Source of the DNA: Burkholderia diffusa
Lineage (GTDB): Bacteria; Pseudomonadota; Gammaproteobacteria; Burkholderiales; Burkholderiaceae
Reading direction: 5' to 3'
Assembly (NCBI RefSeq): GCF_001718315.1
Contig: NZ_CP013362.1
Location: 2,418,001-2,482,000, forward strand
DNA: 64,000 nt
In this document: piece by piece, positions 38,742 to 47,777 of the stretch
Layout of the letters: each line of letters opens with the position of its first letter
How positions within the stretch are numbered: the stretch's first letter is position 1
Program-made: the position numbers and the translations under genes
Notes under the pieces: model-generated
The model's database searches: none
The model's input: the letters and a program-made list of their open reading frames with translations, nothing else
What the model was told of the DNA's origin: nothing

Positions 38742-39584
38742 ATGCGTTTCGAAGGATCCTCGCACTACGTCGCCACCGACGACCTGAAGCTCGCGGTCAA
38801 CGCCGCACTGACGCTGCAGCGCCCGCTGCTGATCAAGGGCGAGCCCGGCACCGGCAAGACCATGCTCGCCGAGGAAGTGGCGGCCGCGCTCGACATGCCG
38901 CTGTTGCAGTGGCACATCAAGTCGACGACGAAGGCGCAGCAGGGCCTGTATGAATACGACGCGGTATCGCGGCTGCGCGACTCGCAGCTCGGCGACGAGC
39001 GCGTGAAGGACATCGCGAACTACATCGTGAAGGGCGTGCTGTGGCAGGCGTTCGACGCCGAGCGCCCGAGCGTGCTGCTGATCGACGAGATCGACAAGGC
39101 CGACATCGAATTCCCGAACGACCTGCTGCGCGAGCTCGACCGGATGGAATTCCATGTGTACGAGACGCGCGAGACGGTACGCGCGAAGCACCGCCCGCTC
39201 GTGATCATCACATCGAACAACGAGAAGGAGCTGCCCGACGCATTCCTGCGCCGCTGCTTCTTCCACTACATCCAGTTCCCCGATGCGGCGACGATGCAGA
39301 AAATCGTCGCGGTCCACTTCCCGAACATCCGCGAAGAGCTGCTGCACGCGGCGCTGCAGAGCTTCTTCGAGTTGCGCGGCGTGTCGGGGCTGAAGAAGAA
39401 GCCGTCGACGTCCGAGCTGCTCGACTGGCTGAAGCTGCTGCTCGCCGAGAACATCCCGGCCGACGCGCTGCGCGGCGCGGACGCGAAGCAGATCGTGCCG
39501 CCGCTCGCGGGCGCGCTGCTGAAGAACGAGCAGGATCTGAGCCTGCTCGAGCGCCTCGTCTACATGAACCGGCACAACCGGTAA
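38742..39584 (+). CDS. MoxR-family AAA+ ATPase
   Basis: A 280-residue AAA+ protein. It has Walker A GEPGTGKT (about 33-40), Walker B LLIDEIDKAD, sensor 1 ITSNNEKELPDAFLRRC and the arginine-finger region. MoxR ATPases act as chaperones that mature or remodel enzyme complexes together with a von Willebrand A partner. That partner is encoded 21 bases downstream in the same direction. Which client is served here is unknown. The ATG at 38742 begins the family N-terminus MRFEGSSHYVA. Confidence 0.9.
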   Translation: MRFEGSSHYVATDDLKLAVNAALTLQRPLLIKGEPGTGKTMLAEEVAAALDMPLLQWHIKSTTKAQQGLYEYDAVSRLRDSQLGDERVKDIANYIVKGVLWQAFDAERPSVLLIDEIDKADIEFPNDLLRELDRMEFHVYETRETVRAKHRPLVIITSNNEKELPDAFLRRCFFHYIQFPDAATMQKIVAVHFPNIREELLHAALQSFFELRGVSGLKKKPSTSELLDWLKLLLAENIPADALRGADAKQIVPPLAGALLKNEQDLSLLERLVYMNRHNR

Positions 39585-39605
39585 CCCACCCGCGAAGGCC
39601 CGGCC

Positions 39606-40781
39606 ATGCTGCTCAATTTCTTCTACGCGCTGCGCGCAGCCAAGCTGCCCGTCTCGGTGAAGGAATACCTGACGCTGCTCGAATCGCTGAAGGCCGGGCT
39701 GATCTCGCCGTCGATCGACGCGTTCTACTTTCTCGCGCGGATGACGCTCGTCAAGGACGAGCAGTACTTCGACAAGTTCGACCAGGCGTTCGGCACGTAT
39801 TTCCACGGCGTGTCCGCCCTGCCGTCCGACGCGCTCGACATTCCGCTCGACTGGCTCGAGAAGCGTCTCGAGCGCGAGCTGTCGCCGGAGGAAAAGGCGC
39901 AGATCGAAGCGATGGGCGGCCTCGACAAGCTGATGGAGCGCCTGAAGGAACTGCTCGACGAGCAGAAGGAACGCCACGAAGGCGGCAACAAGTGGATCGG
40001 CACAGGCGGCACGTCGCCGTTCGGGCACGGCGGCTACAACCCGGAAGGCGTGCGCATAGGCGGCCCGTCGAACGGCAACCGCACCGCGGTCAAGGTGTGG
40101 GAGGCGCGCGCGTATCGCGACTACGACGATTCGGTCGAGATCGGCACGCGCAACATCAAGGTCGCGTTGCGGCGCCTGCGGCGCTTCGCGCGCAAAGGCG
40201 CGGCCGAAGAGCTCGACCTGCCCGGCACGATTCGCAGCACCGCCGCGAACGCCGGCTGGCTCGACCTGCGGATGGTGCCCGAGCGTCACAACAACGTGAA
40301 GGTGCTGATGCTGCTCGACGTCGGCGGCTCGATGGACGACCACATCAAGCGCACCGAGGAGCTGTTCTCGGCCGCGAAGGCCGAGTTCAAGCATCTCGAG
40401 TTCTACTACTTCCACAATTGCGTGTACGACCACCTGTGGAAGAACAACCGCCGCCGCCATTCCGAGCGCACCGCGACGTGGGACGTGCTGCACAAGTTCA
40501 CGCCCGACTACAAGCTGATCTTCGTCGGCGACGCGACGATGAGCCCTTACGAGGTGCTGCAACCGGGCGGCTCGGTGGAATACAACAACCCCGAAGCCGG
40601 CGCCGTGTGGCTGCGCCGCCTCGCCGACCAGTTCCCGCACCATGCCTGGCTGAATCCCGAGCCCGAGCGGCTATGGGAATACCGGCAATCGGTCGCGGTG
40701 ATCCGCGACCTCCTCGGTCAGCGCATGTATCCGCTCACGCTCGCAGGTCTCGAAACCGCGATGCGCGCGCTCAGCAAGTAA
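39606..40781 (+). CDS. VWA-domain (CoxE-like) partner of MoxR
   Basis: A 391-residue protein. A helical N-terminal half (about 1-200, including a charged EKRLERELSPEEKAQ segment) precedes a C-terminal VWA domain (about 230-390). The metal-site motif appears as LLDVGGSMDDH, with Gly where the usual DxSxS has its first Ser. It works with the MoxR ATPase encoded just upstream, presumably presenting clients to it, as in the CoxD/CoxE pair. The ends are well defined: ATG after CCCGGCC and a stop 56 bases before benE. Confidence 0.85.
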   Translation: MLLNFFYALRAAKLPVSVKEYLTLLESLKAGLISPSIDAFYFLARMTLVKDEQYFDKFDQAFGTYFHGVSALPSDALDIPLDWLEKRLERELSPEEKAQIEAMGGLDKLMERLKELLDEQKERHEGGNKWIGTGGTSPFGHGGYNPEGVRIGGPSNGNRTAVKVWEARAYRDYDDSVEIGTRNIKVALRRLRRFARKGAAEELDLPGTIRSTAANAGWLDLRMVPERHNNVKVLMLLDVGGSMDDHIKRTEELFSAAKAEFKHLEFYYFHNCVYDHLWKNNRRRHSERTATWDVLHKFTPDYKLIFVGDATMSPYEVLQPGGSVEYNNPEAGAVWLRRLADQFPHHAWLNPEPERLWEYRQSVAVIRDLLGQRMYPLTLAGLETAMRALSK

Positions 40782-40837
40782 CGAACCCACCCTGCAGACA
40801 CGAAGGCCGCGTCCGAGCGGCCTCCTCCGGAGATAGC

Positions 40838-42049
40838 ATGAACCCATCGCCAACCGCGAGCGCGGGCCGCGCCGGCGGCCGCCGCTTTTTCACCGATACG
40901 TCCGTCTCCGCGCTCGTCGCCGGCTTCGTCGCGATGATGACGGGCTATACGAGCTCGCTCGTGCTGATGTTCCAGGCCGGCCGCGCCGCACACCTGACCG
41001 ACGCGCAGATTTCGTCGTGGATCTGGGCATTGTCGATCGGCATGGCGCTGACGACCATCGGCCTGTCGCTGCGCTTTCGCGCGCCCGTCGTCGTTGCGTG
41101 GTCGACGCCCGGCGCCGCGCTGCTGATCGCGTCGCTGCCCGGCGTGCGGTACCCCGAGGCCATCGGCGCGTTCGTCGTGTGTGCGCTGCTGCTGACCGCG
41201 GTCGGCGTGAGCGGGCTGTTCGACACGCTGATGCGGCGCATTCCGGCCGGCATCGCGGCCGCGTTGCTCGCGGGCATCCTGTTCGAGATCGGCATCGAGA
41301 TCTTCCGCGCCGCGCAGTTCCAGACCGCGCTCGTGCTTGCGATGTTCTTCACTTACCTGATCGTCAAGCGGCTCGCGCCGCGCTATGCGATCGTCACGAC
41401 GCTGATCGTCGGCACCGCGGTGGCCGGCGGCCTCGGCCTGCTCGACTTCAGCCGCTTCCAGATCGCGCTCGCGCAACCCGTGTTCACGATGCCCGCGTTC
41501 TCGATCGCATCGATCGTCAGCATCGGCATTCCGCTGTTCGTCGTCGCGATGGCGTCGCAGAACGTGCCGGGCATCGCCGTGCTGCGCGCCGACGGCTATT
41601 CGACGCCGTCGTCGCCGCTCATCGCGACCACCGGCCTCGCATCGCTGCTGCTCGCGCCGTTCGGCTCGCACGGCGTGAACCTCGCGGCGATCACCGCGGC
41701 GATCTGCACGGGGCCCGAAGCGCACGAGGATCACGCGAAGCGCTACACCGCCGCCGTGTGGTGCGGCACGTTCTATCTGATCGCAGGGATCTTCGGCGCG
41801 ACGATCGCCGCGCTGTTCGCGGCGCTGCCGAAAGCGCTCGTCGTGTCGGTCGCCGCGCTCGCGCTGTTCGGCTCGATCATGAGCGGCCTCGCGAACGCGA
41901 TGCAGGACGTGAAGCAGCGCGAAGCAGCGCTCGTCACGTTCATGGTCACCGCATCGGGCCTCACGCTGCTGTCGATCGGCTCGGCGTTCTGGGGGCTCGT
42001 CGCGGGGATCGTCACGCAGGTGATCCTGAATGCGCGGCGCCCCGCGTAG
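40838..42049 (+). CDS. benE: Benzoate/H+ symporter BenE family
   Basis: A 403-residue polytopic protein with about 12 hydrophobic segments. It has family-like stretches near TM1 (GFVAMMTGYTSS), AWSTPGAALLIASLPG and the SQNVPGIAVLRADGY and GLASLLLAPFGSHGVNLAAITAAIC segments shared with nucleobase/benzoate permeases. It imports aromatic acids with protons. No ben or cat genes are present nearby, so the true substrate is uncertain. It could be read through from the MoxR/VWA pair, but GGAG at 40829-40832 and a 56-base gap also allow independent translation. Confidence 0.85.
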   Translation: MNPSPTASAGRAGGRRFFTDTSVSALVAGFVAMMTGYTSSLVLMFQAGRAAHLTDAQISSWIWALSIGMALTTIGLSLRFRAPVVVAWSTPGAALLIASLPGVRYPEAIGAFVVCALLLTAVGVSGLFDTLMRRIPAGIAAALLAGILFEIGIEIFRAAQFQTALVLAMFFTYLIVKRLAPRYAIVTTLIVGTAVAGGLGLLDFSRFQIALAQPVFTMPAFSIASIVSIGIPLFVVAMASQNVPGIAVLRADGYSTPSSPLIATTGLASLLLAPFGSHGVNLAAITAAICTGPEAHEDHAKRYTAAVWCGTFYLIAGIFGATIAALFAALPKALVVSVAALALFGSIMSGLANAMQDVKQREAALVTFMVTASGLTLLSIGSAFWGLVAGIVTQVILNARRPA

Positions 42050-42114
42050 CGCCGCATGGCGCGGGCCCGCACCGCAAACGATTCGCCCGAAACGTGCGCG
42101 ACGCGATTCGGGCC

Positions 42115-42120
42115 TAAAAT
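42115..42120 (+). promoter_or_regulatory. Candidate -10 element for transaldolase
   Basis: TAAAAT in an otherwise GC-rich leader, 99 bases ahead of the tal ATG. No clear -35. Confidence 0.3.
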
Positions 42121-42218
42121 AGTGGATCGGAGGCGGCGCCCGGCGCCGCCTCGCTTCGCTGCCGCGCTCGCGCGGCCCGTGAGAACCCCGGCGCCTTGCG
42201 CCCTCCTCCCGAATCGCC

Positions 42219-43172
42219 ATGACTACCGCACTCGACCAGCTGAAGCAGTACACGACCGTCGTCGCCGACACGGGCGATTTCCAGCAGCTTGCGCAATACA
42301 AGCCGCAGGATGCGACCACGAATCCGTCGCTGATCCTGAAGGCCGTCCAGAAGGACGCGTACAAACCGATCCTCGAGAAAACCGTCCGCGATCATCGCGA
42401 CGAAAACACCGATTTCATCATCGACCGTCTGCTGATCGCATTCGGCACCGAGATCCTGAAGCTGATCCCGGGCCGCGTGTCGACCGAGGTCGATGCGCGC
42501 CTGTCGTTCGACACGCAGCGCTCGATCGACAAGGGCCGCGAACTCATCAAGCTGTACGAAGCCGCCGGCATCGGCCGCGAGCGCATCCTGATCAAGCTCG
42601 CGTCGACGTGGGAAGGCATTCGCGCGGCCGAGGTGCTGCAGAAGGAAGGGATCAAGTGCAACATGACCCTGCTTTTCTCGCTCGTCCAGGCCGCTGCATG
42701 CGCGGAAGCCGGCGCGCAATTGATCTCGCCGTTCGTCGGCCGCATCTATGACTGGTACAAGAAGCAGGCCGGCGCCGACTGGGATGAAGCGAAGAACGGC
42801 GGTGCAAACGACCCGGGCGTGCAATCGGTGCGGCGCATCTACACGTACTACAAGACGTTCGGCTACAAGACCGAAGTAATGGGCGCGAGCTTCCGCACGA
42901 CGAGCCAGATCACCGAGCTCGCAGGCTGCGACCTGCTGACGATCAGCCCCGATTTGCTGCAGAAGCTGCAGGAAAGCACCGACACGGTGGCACGCAAGCT
43001 GTCGCCGGACGCGCTGCAGGACAAGCCGACCGAGCGCGTCGCGATCGACGAGGCATCGTTCCGCTTCCAGCTGAACGACGAAGCGATGGCAACGGAGAAA
43101 CTGGCCGAAGGCATCCGCGTGTTCGCCGCCGACGCAGTGAAGCTCGAGAAGCTGATCGATGCGCTGCGCTGA
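42219..43172 (+). CDS. tal: Transaldolase
   Basis: A 317-residue TIM-barrel enzyme of the pentose phosphate pathway. The Schiff-base Lys lies in [14 protein letters not shown] (about residue 130). Other signatures are [15 protein letters not shown] (about 87-101) and the phosphate site [10 protein letters not shown]. It transfers dihydroxyacetone between sedoheptulose-7-phosphate and glyceraldehyde-3-phosphate. It is monocistronic: own promoter candidate upstream, terminator 72 bases downstream. Confidence 0.95.
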   Translation: MTTALDQLKQYTTVVADTGDFQQLAQYKPQDATTNPSLILKAVQKDAYKPILEKTVRDHRDENTDFIIDRLLIAFGTEILKLIPGRVSTEVDARLSFDTQRSIDKGRELIKLYEAAGIGRERILIKLASTWEGIRAAEVLQKEGIKCNMTLLFSLVQAAACAEAGAQLISPFVGRIYDWYKKQAGADWDEAKNGGANDPGVQSVRRIYTYYKTFGYKTEVMGASFRTTSQITELAGCDLLTISPDLLQKLQESTDTVARKLSPDALQDKPTERVAIDEASFRFQLNDEAMATEKLAEGIRVFAADAVKLEKLIDALR

Positions 43173-43190
43173 ACCGTGCCACACGTGAAG

Positions 43191-43223
43191 GTTGTCAGTT
43201 GAACTGTCAGCAAGACTGACAAC
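43191..43223. repeat. Inverted repeat after transaldolase
   Basis: GTTGTCAGT and ACTGACAAC (9-bp arms, 15-base spacer) with a further CTGTCAG in the spacer. It precedes the intrinsic terminator and has no T-run of its own. Confidence 0.5.
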
Positions 43224-43243
43224 AGCCGTCAGCACGCGTGCCG

Positions 43244-43283
43244 AACGGCCGCGAACCTCGTGTTCGCGGCCGTTTTTATTTTT
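43244..43283 (+). terminator. Transaldolase terminator
   Basis: A 12-bp stem AACGGCCGCGAA/TTCGCGGCCGTT with a 7-base loop, followed by TTTATTTTT. Confidence 0.85.
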
Positions 43284-43307
43284 CATTCCATCGTCAAGCG
43301 CGCGCAC

Positions 43308-43313
43308 TACAAT
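43308..43313 (+). promoter_or_regulatory. Candidate -10 element for the VOC gene
   Basis: TACAAT between the transaldolase terminator and the VOC start at 43419, giving a leader near 100 bases. Weak -35. Confidence 0.3.
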
Positions 43314-43418
43314 CCACGTCACGAGTGCGCCGGCCGCATCCCGACGCGCTTTTCCCGGTCAATCTTGGAAGTACCCGGGGCGGCACCGACACGCCGGCCC
43401 GGTCAACAGGAGACAACG

Positions 43419-43874
43419 ATGCAAGTCCAACCGTACCTGACGTTCTACGGCCGCGCGGAAGAAGCCCTTCAGTTCTACGAAAAGGCGCTCGGCGCGAAGA
43501 CGATGTTCAAGATGCACTTCAAGGATGCGCCGCCGAATCCCGACTACCCGATGTCGCCGGAGATGAGCGACAAGGTGATGCATGCGAGCTTCACGATCGG
43601 CGATTCGATGATCATGTGCTCGGACGGTGACTGCAGCCAGCCGGGCGGCGGCACGCACGCCGGTTATTCGCTATCGCTGAACCCGGCGACGGTCGAGGAA
43701 GGTCAGAAGCTGTTCAATGCGCTTTCCGACGGCGGCGAAGTGACGATGCCGTTCGGCAAGACGTTCTGGGCGCTTGGCTTCGGCATGGCCAAGGATCGTT
43801 TCGGCGTGCACTGGATGGTCAACGTCGAGGACCTGTCGCAACGCGAGGATCTCGCGAAACGCGCACAAGGCTGA
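43419..43874 (+). CDS. PhnB-like VOC-superfamily protein
   Basis: A 151-residue protein of the glyoxalase/bleomycin/dioxygenase fold, in the PhnB/DUF1428-like subgroup (VQPYLTFYGRAEEALQFYEKALGAKTMFKM ... FGVHWMVN). The single domain carries two babbab modules and probably dimerises. Enzymatic activity is not predictable; the usual metal-binding His/Glu pattern is incomplete. AGGAGA precedes the ATG at 43419. It ends at a bidirectional hairpin shared with the symporter gene. Confidence 0.8.
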   Translation: MQVQPYLTFYGRAEEALQFYEKALGAKTMFKMHFKDAPPNPDYPMSPEMSDKVMHASFTIGDSMIMCSDGDCSQPGGGTHAGYSLSLNPATVEEGQKLFNALSDGGEVTMPFGKTFWALGFGMAKDRFGVHWMVNVEDLSQREDLAKRAQG

Positions 43875-43884
43875 CGCCGACGAA

Positions 43885-43914
43885 AACGCCCGCCACTTCT
43901 CAGTGGCGGGCGTT
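43885..43914. terminator. Bidirectional hairpin between VOC and symporter genes
   Basis: A 12-bp perfect stem AACGCCCGCCAC/GTGGCGGGCGTT with a TTCTCA loop. Short A/T runs flank it, enough for weak termination both ways. Confidence 0.65.
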
Positions 43915-43962
43915 CGCTTGCCGCACGATGCGCGGCAAGCGGCACACAGGCGCGCCCCCTGT

Positions 43963-45513
43963 TCAGCTCTCGACGACGTCGAGGTAATCCTCCGGCCGCG
44001 TGCGGTCCTCCACGTGCGTCATGCCCATCACGCGCACCAGGACGCTTACCACCACCGACACCACGAGGTTCACGACCAGCGACCACACGGCCGCATAGCC
44101 GGGGATTGCGAGACCGAACAGGTGGATCGTGAAGATCGAGCTCGCGAGCTTCAGCGACACCGCCATCCACGTGCCGCACACGATGCCTGCGGCCCAGCCG
44201 GCCAGCAGGCCGCGGTGGTCGAGCAGCCGCGTGTACAGGCCGAGCACGATCGCGGGCAGCGTCTGGATGATCCAGATCCCGCCGAGCAGCTGCAGCTGGA
44301 TCGCATAGGTCAGCGGCAGCCCGAGGATGAACGCCACCGCGCCGACCTTCACGATCAGCGACACGAGCTTCGCGACGTGCGTCTCCTGGTCGTGCGTCAT
44401 GTTGCGATTCACGAACTCGCGATGGATGTTGCGCGTGTACAGGTTCGCGGCCGCGATCGACATGATCGCCGCCGGCACCAGCGCGCCGATGCCGATCGCC
44501 GCGAACGCGACGCCGACGAACCACGACGGGAAATACTCGAGGAACAGCGCGGGCACCGCGAAGTTCGGGCCGAACGCCTTGAAGTACGGCGCGTACTGCG
44601 GCATGTCCTTCACGCCAGCCGCGAGCGCCATGTAGCCGAGCAGCGCGAGCAGGCCGAGCACGAACGAGTACGCGGGCAGCATCGCCATGTTGCGGCGGAT
44701 CGAGTTGCCAGACGCCGACGACAGGATCGCCGTGACCGAATGCGGATACAGGAACAGCGCCAGCGCGGACCCGATCGCGAGTGTCGCGTAAGCGCTGTAG
44801 CCGTTCAGGCTCGCCGCGTCGGGCGCCTTCAGCAGCAGCTTCGCCGGCGGCACCGACGCGAAGATGTGCCCGAAGCCGCCGAGCTTCGCCGGAATCACGA
44901 TGACCGCCGCGGCAATCGTGATGTAGATCAGGATGTCCTTCACGATCGCGATCATCGCGGGCGCGCGCAGCCCCGACGTGTATGTGTATGCGGCGAGAAT
45001 CGCGAACGCGATGATGAGCGGCAGGTCGCCGACGAAGCCCGTCGTGTCGAAACCCAGCGCGCCGATCACGACTTCGATGCCGACGAGCTGCAGCGCGATG
45101 TACGGCATCGTCGCGAGGATGCCCGTCACCGCGATCGCGAGCGCGAGCATGCGGCTGCCGTACCGCGCGTTCACGAAGTCGGCGGCCGTCACGTAGCCGT
45201 GCCGCTTCGCGATGCTCCACAGCTTCGGGAACACGACGAACGCGAACGGGTAGATCAGGATCGTGTACGGCAACGCGAAGAAGCCCATCGCGCCGGCGCC
45301 GAACACGAGCGCGGGCACCGCAACGAACGTATAGGCCGTATAGAGGTCGCCGCCGAGCAGGAACCACGTGACGATCGTGCCGAAGCGGCGTCCGCCGAGG
45401 CCCCATTCGTCGAGATGGGCGAGATCGCCGCGCCGCCAGTTCGCGGCCAGGAAGCCGATGATCGTGACGCCGATGAAGAGCAGGACGAAAACGAAGGTTG
45501 CGCCGAGGTTCAT
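43963..45513 (-). CDS. Sodium:solute symporter (monocarboxylate-type)
   Basis: A 516-residue SSS-family transporter with about 13 transmembrane helices. It resembles MctP-type carriers for acetate, lactate and other small acids. The N-terminal helices contain FVLLFIGVTIIGFLAANW and GGRRFGTIVTWFLLGGDLYTAYTFVA. The start at 45513 is fixed by a GGGAGGTGCGCG site and by ATGA overlap with the DUF3311 gene. Substrate is inferred from family resemblance only. Confidence 0.85.
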   Translation of the reverse strand: MNLGATFVFVLLFIGVTIIGFLAANWRRGDLAHLDEWGLGGRRFGTIVTWFLLGGDLYTAYTFVAVPALVFGAGAMGFFALPYTILIYPFAFVVFPKLWSIAKRHGYVTAADFVNARYGSRMLALAIAVTGILATMPYIALQLVGIEVVIGALGFDTTGFVGDLPLIIAFAILAAYTYTSGLRAPAMIAIVKDILIYITIAAAVIVIPAKLGGFGHIFASVPPAKLLLKAPDAASLNGYSAYATLAIGSALALFLYPHSVTAILSSASGNSIRRNMAMLPAYSFVLGLLALLGYMALAAGVKDMPQYAPYFKAFGPNFAVPALFLEYFPSWFVGVAFAAIGIGALVPAAIMSIAAANLYTRNIHREFVNRNMTHDQETHVAKLVSLIVKVGAVAFILGLPLTYAIQLQLLGGIWIIQTLPAIVLGLYTRLLDHRGLLAGWAAGIVCGTWMAVSLKLASSIFTIHLFGLAIPGYAAVWSLVVNLVVSVVVSVLVRVMGMTHVEDRTRPEDYLDVVES

Positions 45514-45752
45514 CGCGCACCTCCCTGCGGGCCGCTCGCCTTCCACGCGTTCTTGGTCTTGAAATACACGAACGCGGTGATCACCGCGCTAATGAACACC
45601 CACAGCAACTGGTACCAGTAGAAAAACGGAAAACCCAACCATTGCGGTTCGATCTTGCTGTACGACGGCACCCAGACCATCGCGATCAGCGGCAGCACCA
45701 GCAGCCAGAGCCAGCGCTTGGCGGCCCGACTGGCGTCGGCATCGTGAGCCAT
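45510..45752 (-). CDS. DUF3311 small membrane protein
   Basis: An 80-residue protein with two predicted transmembrane helices (about 13-30 and 43-65) and the family feature FFYWYQLLWV. DUF3311 proteins almost always precede SSS symporters, as here, and may be accessory subunits. The stop overlaps the symporter start, so the pair is co-translated in fixed ratio. Confidence 0.85.
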   Translation of the reverse strand: MAHDADASRAAKRWLWLLVLPLIAMVWVPSYSKIEPQWLGFPFFYWYQLLWVFISAVITAFVYFKTKNAWKASGPQGGAR

Positions 45753-45950
45753 GACGTCTCCTCATCTTTCCCGGTTATCGATCTTGTCAAACGGGTACGG
45801 CGGCGAGAGGAGGGGCAAAACGGGTAAGCTGCGGCTCCCCTGGCTTCGCGCCAGTATAGGAGTCGCGAGCGAGCGGTCAAGCAGGGGCGAACCCGAGGTG
45901 ATCCGCCCCCAGTCAAACGGTTGCACCGGCATGCGGCCGGCGCATGAGCG

Positions 45951-46868
45951 TCAGATCGCGAACGAGGATTCGCGTGCGCCGGTCGTTTCTTTCAAAGCTT
46001 TCACCCACTTGCGCGCGGGCAGCTTCAGCGTGTCCTCGATCAGCTTCGCGCGGGCTTCCAGCTGTGCGAACGATACGTCGAGCGCGGGGCCCGAGAACGC
46101 GATCGCGATCCGGTTGCCGTCGTGCACTTCCGGCAGCGCGATCACGCGACGGTCGAACGCCGCGTTCAGATGCTTCATGTTGCGCACGAAACTCGGATGG
46201 TCGCCGAACAGGTTGATCGTCGCGATGCCCGCGTCGGCAAGACAGCCGCGCACCGCGCGGTAGAACGCGACGCTGTCGAGCACCGGGCCGCGCGCGGTCG
46301 CGTCGTACAGGTCGATCTGCAGTGCGCCCGTCGTGCCGCGGTTGGCCGGATCGTTGACGAAATCCCATGCGTCGGCTTCGTGCACGACGAGGCGTGCGTC
46401 ATCGGGCGGCAGCGCGAACATCGTGCGCGCCGCGACGATCACGGCCGGGTTCAGTTCGACGGCCTCGACCTTCGCGTGCGGCAGGAAGCGGTGCGAGAAC
46501 TTCGTCAGCGCGCCGGTGCCGAGCCCGAGCTGGACGATCCGCGCGGGCGTTTCGAGGAACAGCAGCCATGCCATCATCTGCTGTGCGTATTCGAGCTCGA
46601 TGTGCAGCGGCTTCGAGATCCGCATCGCGCCCTGCACCCATTCGGTACCGAAGTGCAGGAAGCGCACGCCGCGCTCTTCCGAGAACGTGACGGGCGCGAA
46701 GCGCGGCTTGCGCGGCGCGTCGAGGACGGGCACGTCGTCGTGTTCGCCGATCTCCGGGCGGCGCTTCACGCGCGGCGGCTGGAGCTTTTCGGAGCCGTTG
46801 TAGGCGGACGGCTTGCGTTGTTTGAACGCGCGCGCCTCGGCGGACGCGCGCTTGATCAGTCGGGTCAT
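45951..46868 (-). CDS. Spermidine synthase-like (methyltransferase-fold) protein
   Basis: A 305-residue protein with a Rossmann domain of the spermine/spermidine synthase group. It has VQLGLGTGALTKFSHRFLP, VEAVELNPAVI (cofactor acid) and a DAWDFV motif. The glycine-rich GGGDGG of true spermidine synthases is replaced by GLGTGAL, so aminopropyl transfer is doubtful and a methyltransferase or other activity is possible. A basic N-terminal extension (about 1-35) is unusual. The start at 46868 is the first Met consistent with the family; upstream codons look non-coding. Confidence 0.78.
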   Translation of the reverse strand: MTRLIKRASAEARAFKQRKPSAYNGSEKLQPPRVKRRPEIGEHDDVPVLDAPRKPRFAPVTFSEERGVRFLHFGTEWVQGAMRISKPLHIELEYAQQMMAWLLFLETPARIVQLGLGTGALTKFSHRFLPHAKVEAVELNPAVIVAARTMFALPPDDARLVVHEADAWDFVNDPANRGTTGALQIDLYDATARGPVLDSVAFYRAVRGCLADAGIATINLFGDHPSFVRNMKHLNAAFDRRVIALPEVHDGNRIAIAFSGPALDVSFAQLEARAKLIEDTLKLPARKWVKALKETTGARESSFAI

Positions 46869-47008
46869 GATTGAATCTCGCTGGGTGACGCTGGATGAGC
46901 GGACGAGAGGATAGCATTGGTGGGGGATGGCGGCCGCGCCGCGTATCCTGCCCTGCATGATTTCGAACCAGTTGGCGCTACGCTGCACGCGTGATCGAAG
47001 GAGGACGC

Positions 47009-47263
47009 ATGAACTCGAACGGCAAACGGATCTGGTTTCCGGCGAAGCGCTACGGTTGGGGATGGGGGTTGCCGGTGGCCTGGCAGGGCTGGGTCGTGCT
47101 GCTGCTGTTCGGGACCGGGATCGTCGCGAGCGCGTGGGTGGTGCCGCCGCACCGGTCGCCGATCGCATACGGTGCATGCATCGTGGTGTTGATCGCGCTG
47201 TTGACTGCCGTTTGCTGGATCAAGGGCGAAAAGCCCGGGTGGAGATGGGGCAAGGACGACTGA
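47009..47263 (+). CDS. Small two-helix membrane protein
   Basis: An 84-residue protein with two hydrophobic helices (about residues 26-45 and 51-70), an aromatic N-terminus (RIWFPAKRYGWGWG) and a polar KPGWRWGKDD end. A near-perfect GAAGGAGGACGC site before the ATG at 47009 supports real translation. I do not recognise the family. It is divergent from the spermidine synthase-like gene and convergent with the glycosylase gene. Confidence 0.65.
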   Translation: MNSNGKRIWFPAKRYGWGWGLPVAWQGWVVLLLFGTGIVASAWVVPPHRSPIAYGACIVVLIALLTAVCWIKGEKPGWRWGKDD

Positions 47264-47300
47264 GCACCGCGGCGGTGTCCGCGCGCGATCCGGGTCGGCG

Positions 47301-47777
47301 TCAATCGCGAATCGCCCGCCACTGCGCCAGCTTCTGCTCGAACGACAGCATCGCATTCGCCGGGCTCGACGAAGGCAGCACCAGCGTGTCGTACCCGGCC
47401 TGACCGATCACGTCGGCAAATCGACCTGCCGTCTTGCCGTTGAAACACACTTTCTTCAGCAACGGCGCATGCTCGCGCAACGACTCAAAGTCGTTCGGCT
47501 TCGCATTCCGGATCGCCGAATCGAGACTGCCTTGTCGATGGCACGCATCGAGGACATCCCAGATGCCGATCCCGTGCGAAAGCACGCGCTCGAGCCGCGC
47601 GCCGTACGCGAGCTCGTGCAGCCCCGGCTCGCCGAGCACCGCGCCGAGCAACCGCCAGAACTGATTGCGCGGATGTGCGTAGTACTGCGCGGCATCGAGC
47701 GACGCCTCGCCCGGAAAGCTGCCGAGAATCATCGTATGCGTGTGCGGCCCGACGACCGGCGGAAAGCCTCGCAGCAT
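47301..47777 (-). CDS. DNA-deoxyinosine (hypoxanthine) glycosylase
   Basis: A 158-residue uracil-DNA-glycosylase-superfamily enzyme. It has the family-6 (HDG) motif A GSFPGEASL followed by YYAHPRNQFWRLL, and the late LPSSSPAN motif. It removes hypoxanthine left by adenine deamination. Its ATG overlaps the stop of the chorismate lyase gene (ATGA), so it is the third gene of the htpG operon. The large open frame upstream in the same frame is a shadow of that gene. Confidence 0.88.
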   Translation of the reverse strand: MLRGFPPVVGPHTHTMILGSFPGEASLDAAQYYAHPRNQFWRLLGAVLGEPGLHELAYGARLERVLSHGIGIWDVLDACHRQGSLDSAIRNAKPNDFESLREHAPLLKKVCFNGKTAGRFADVIGQAGYDTLVLPSSSPANAMLSFEQKLAQWRAIRD

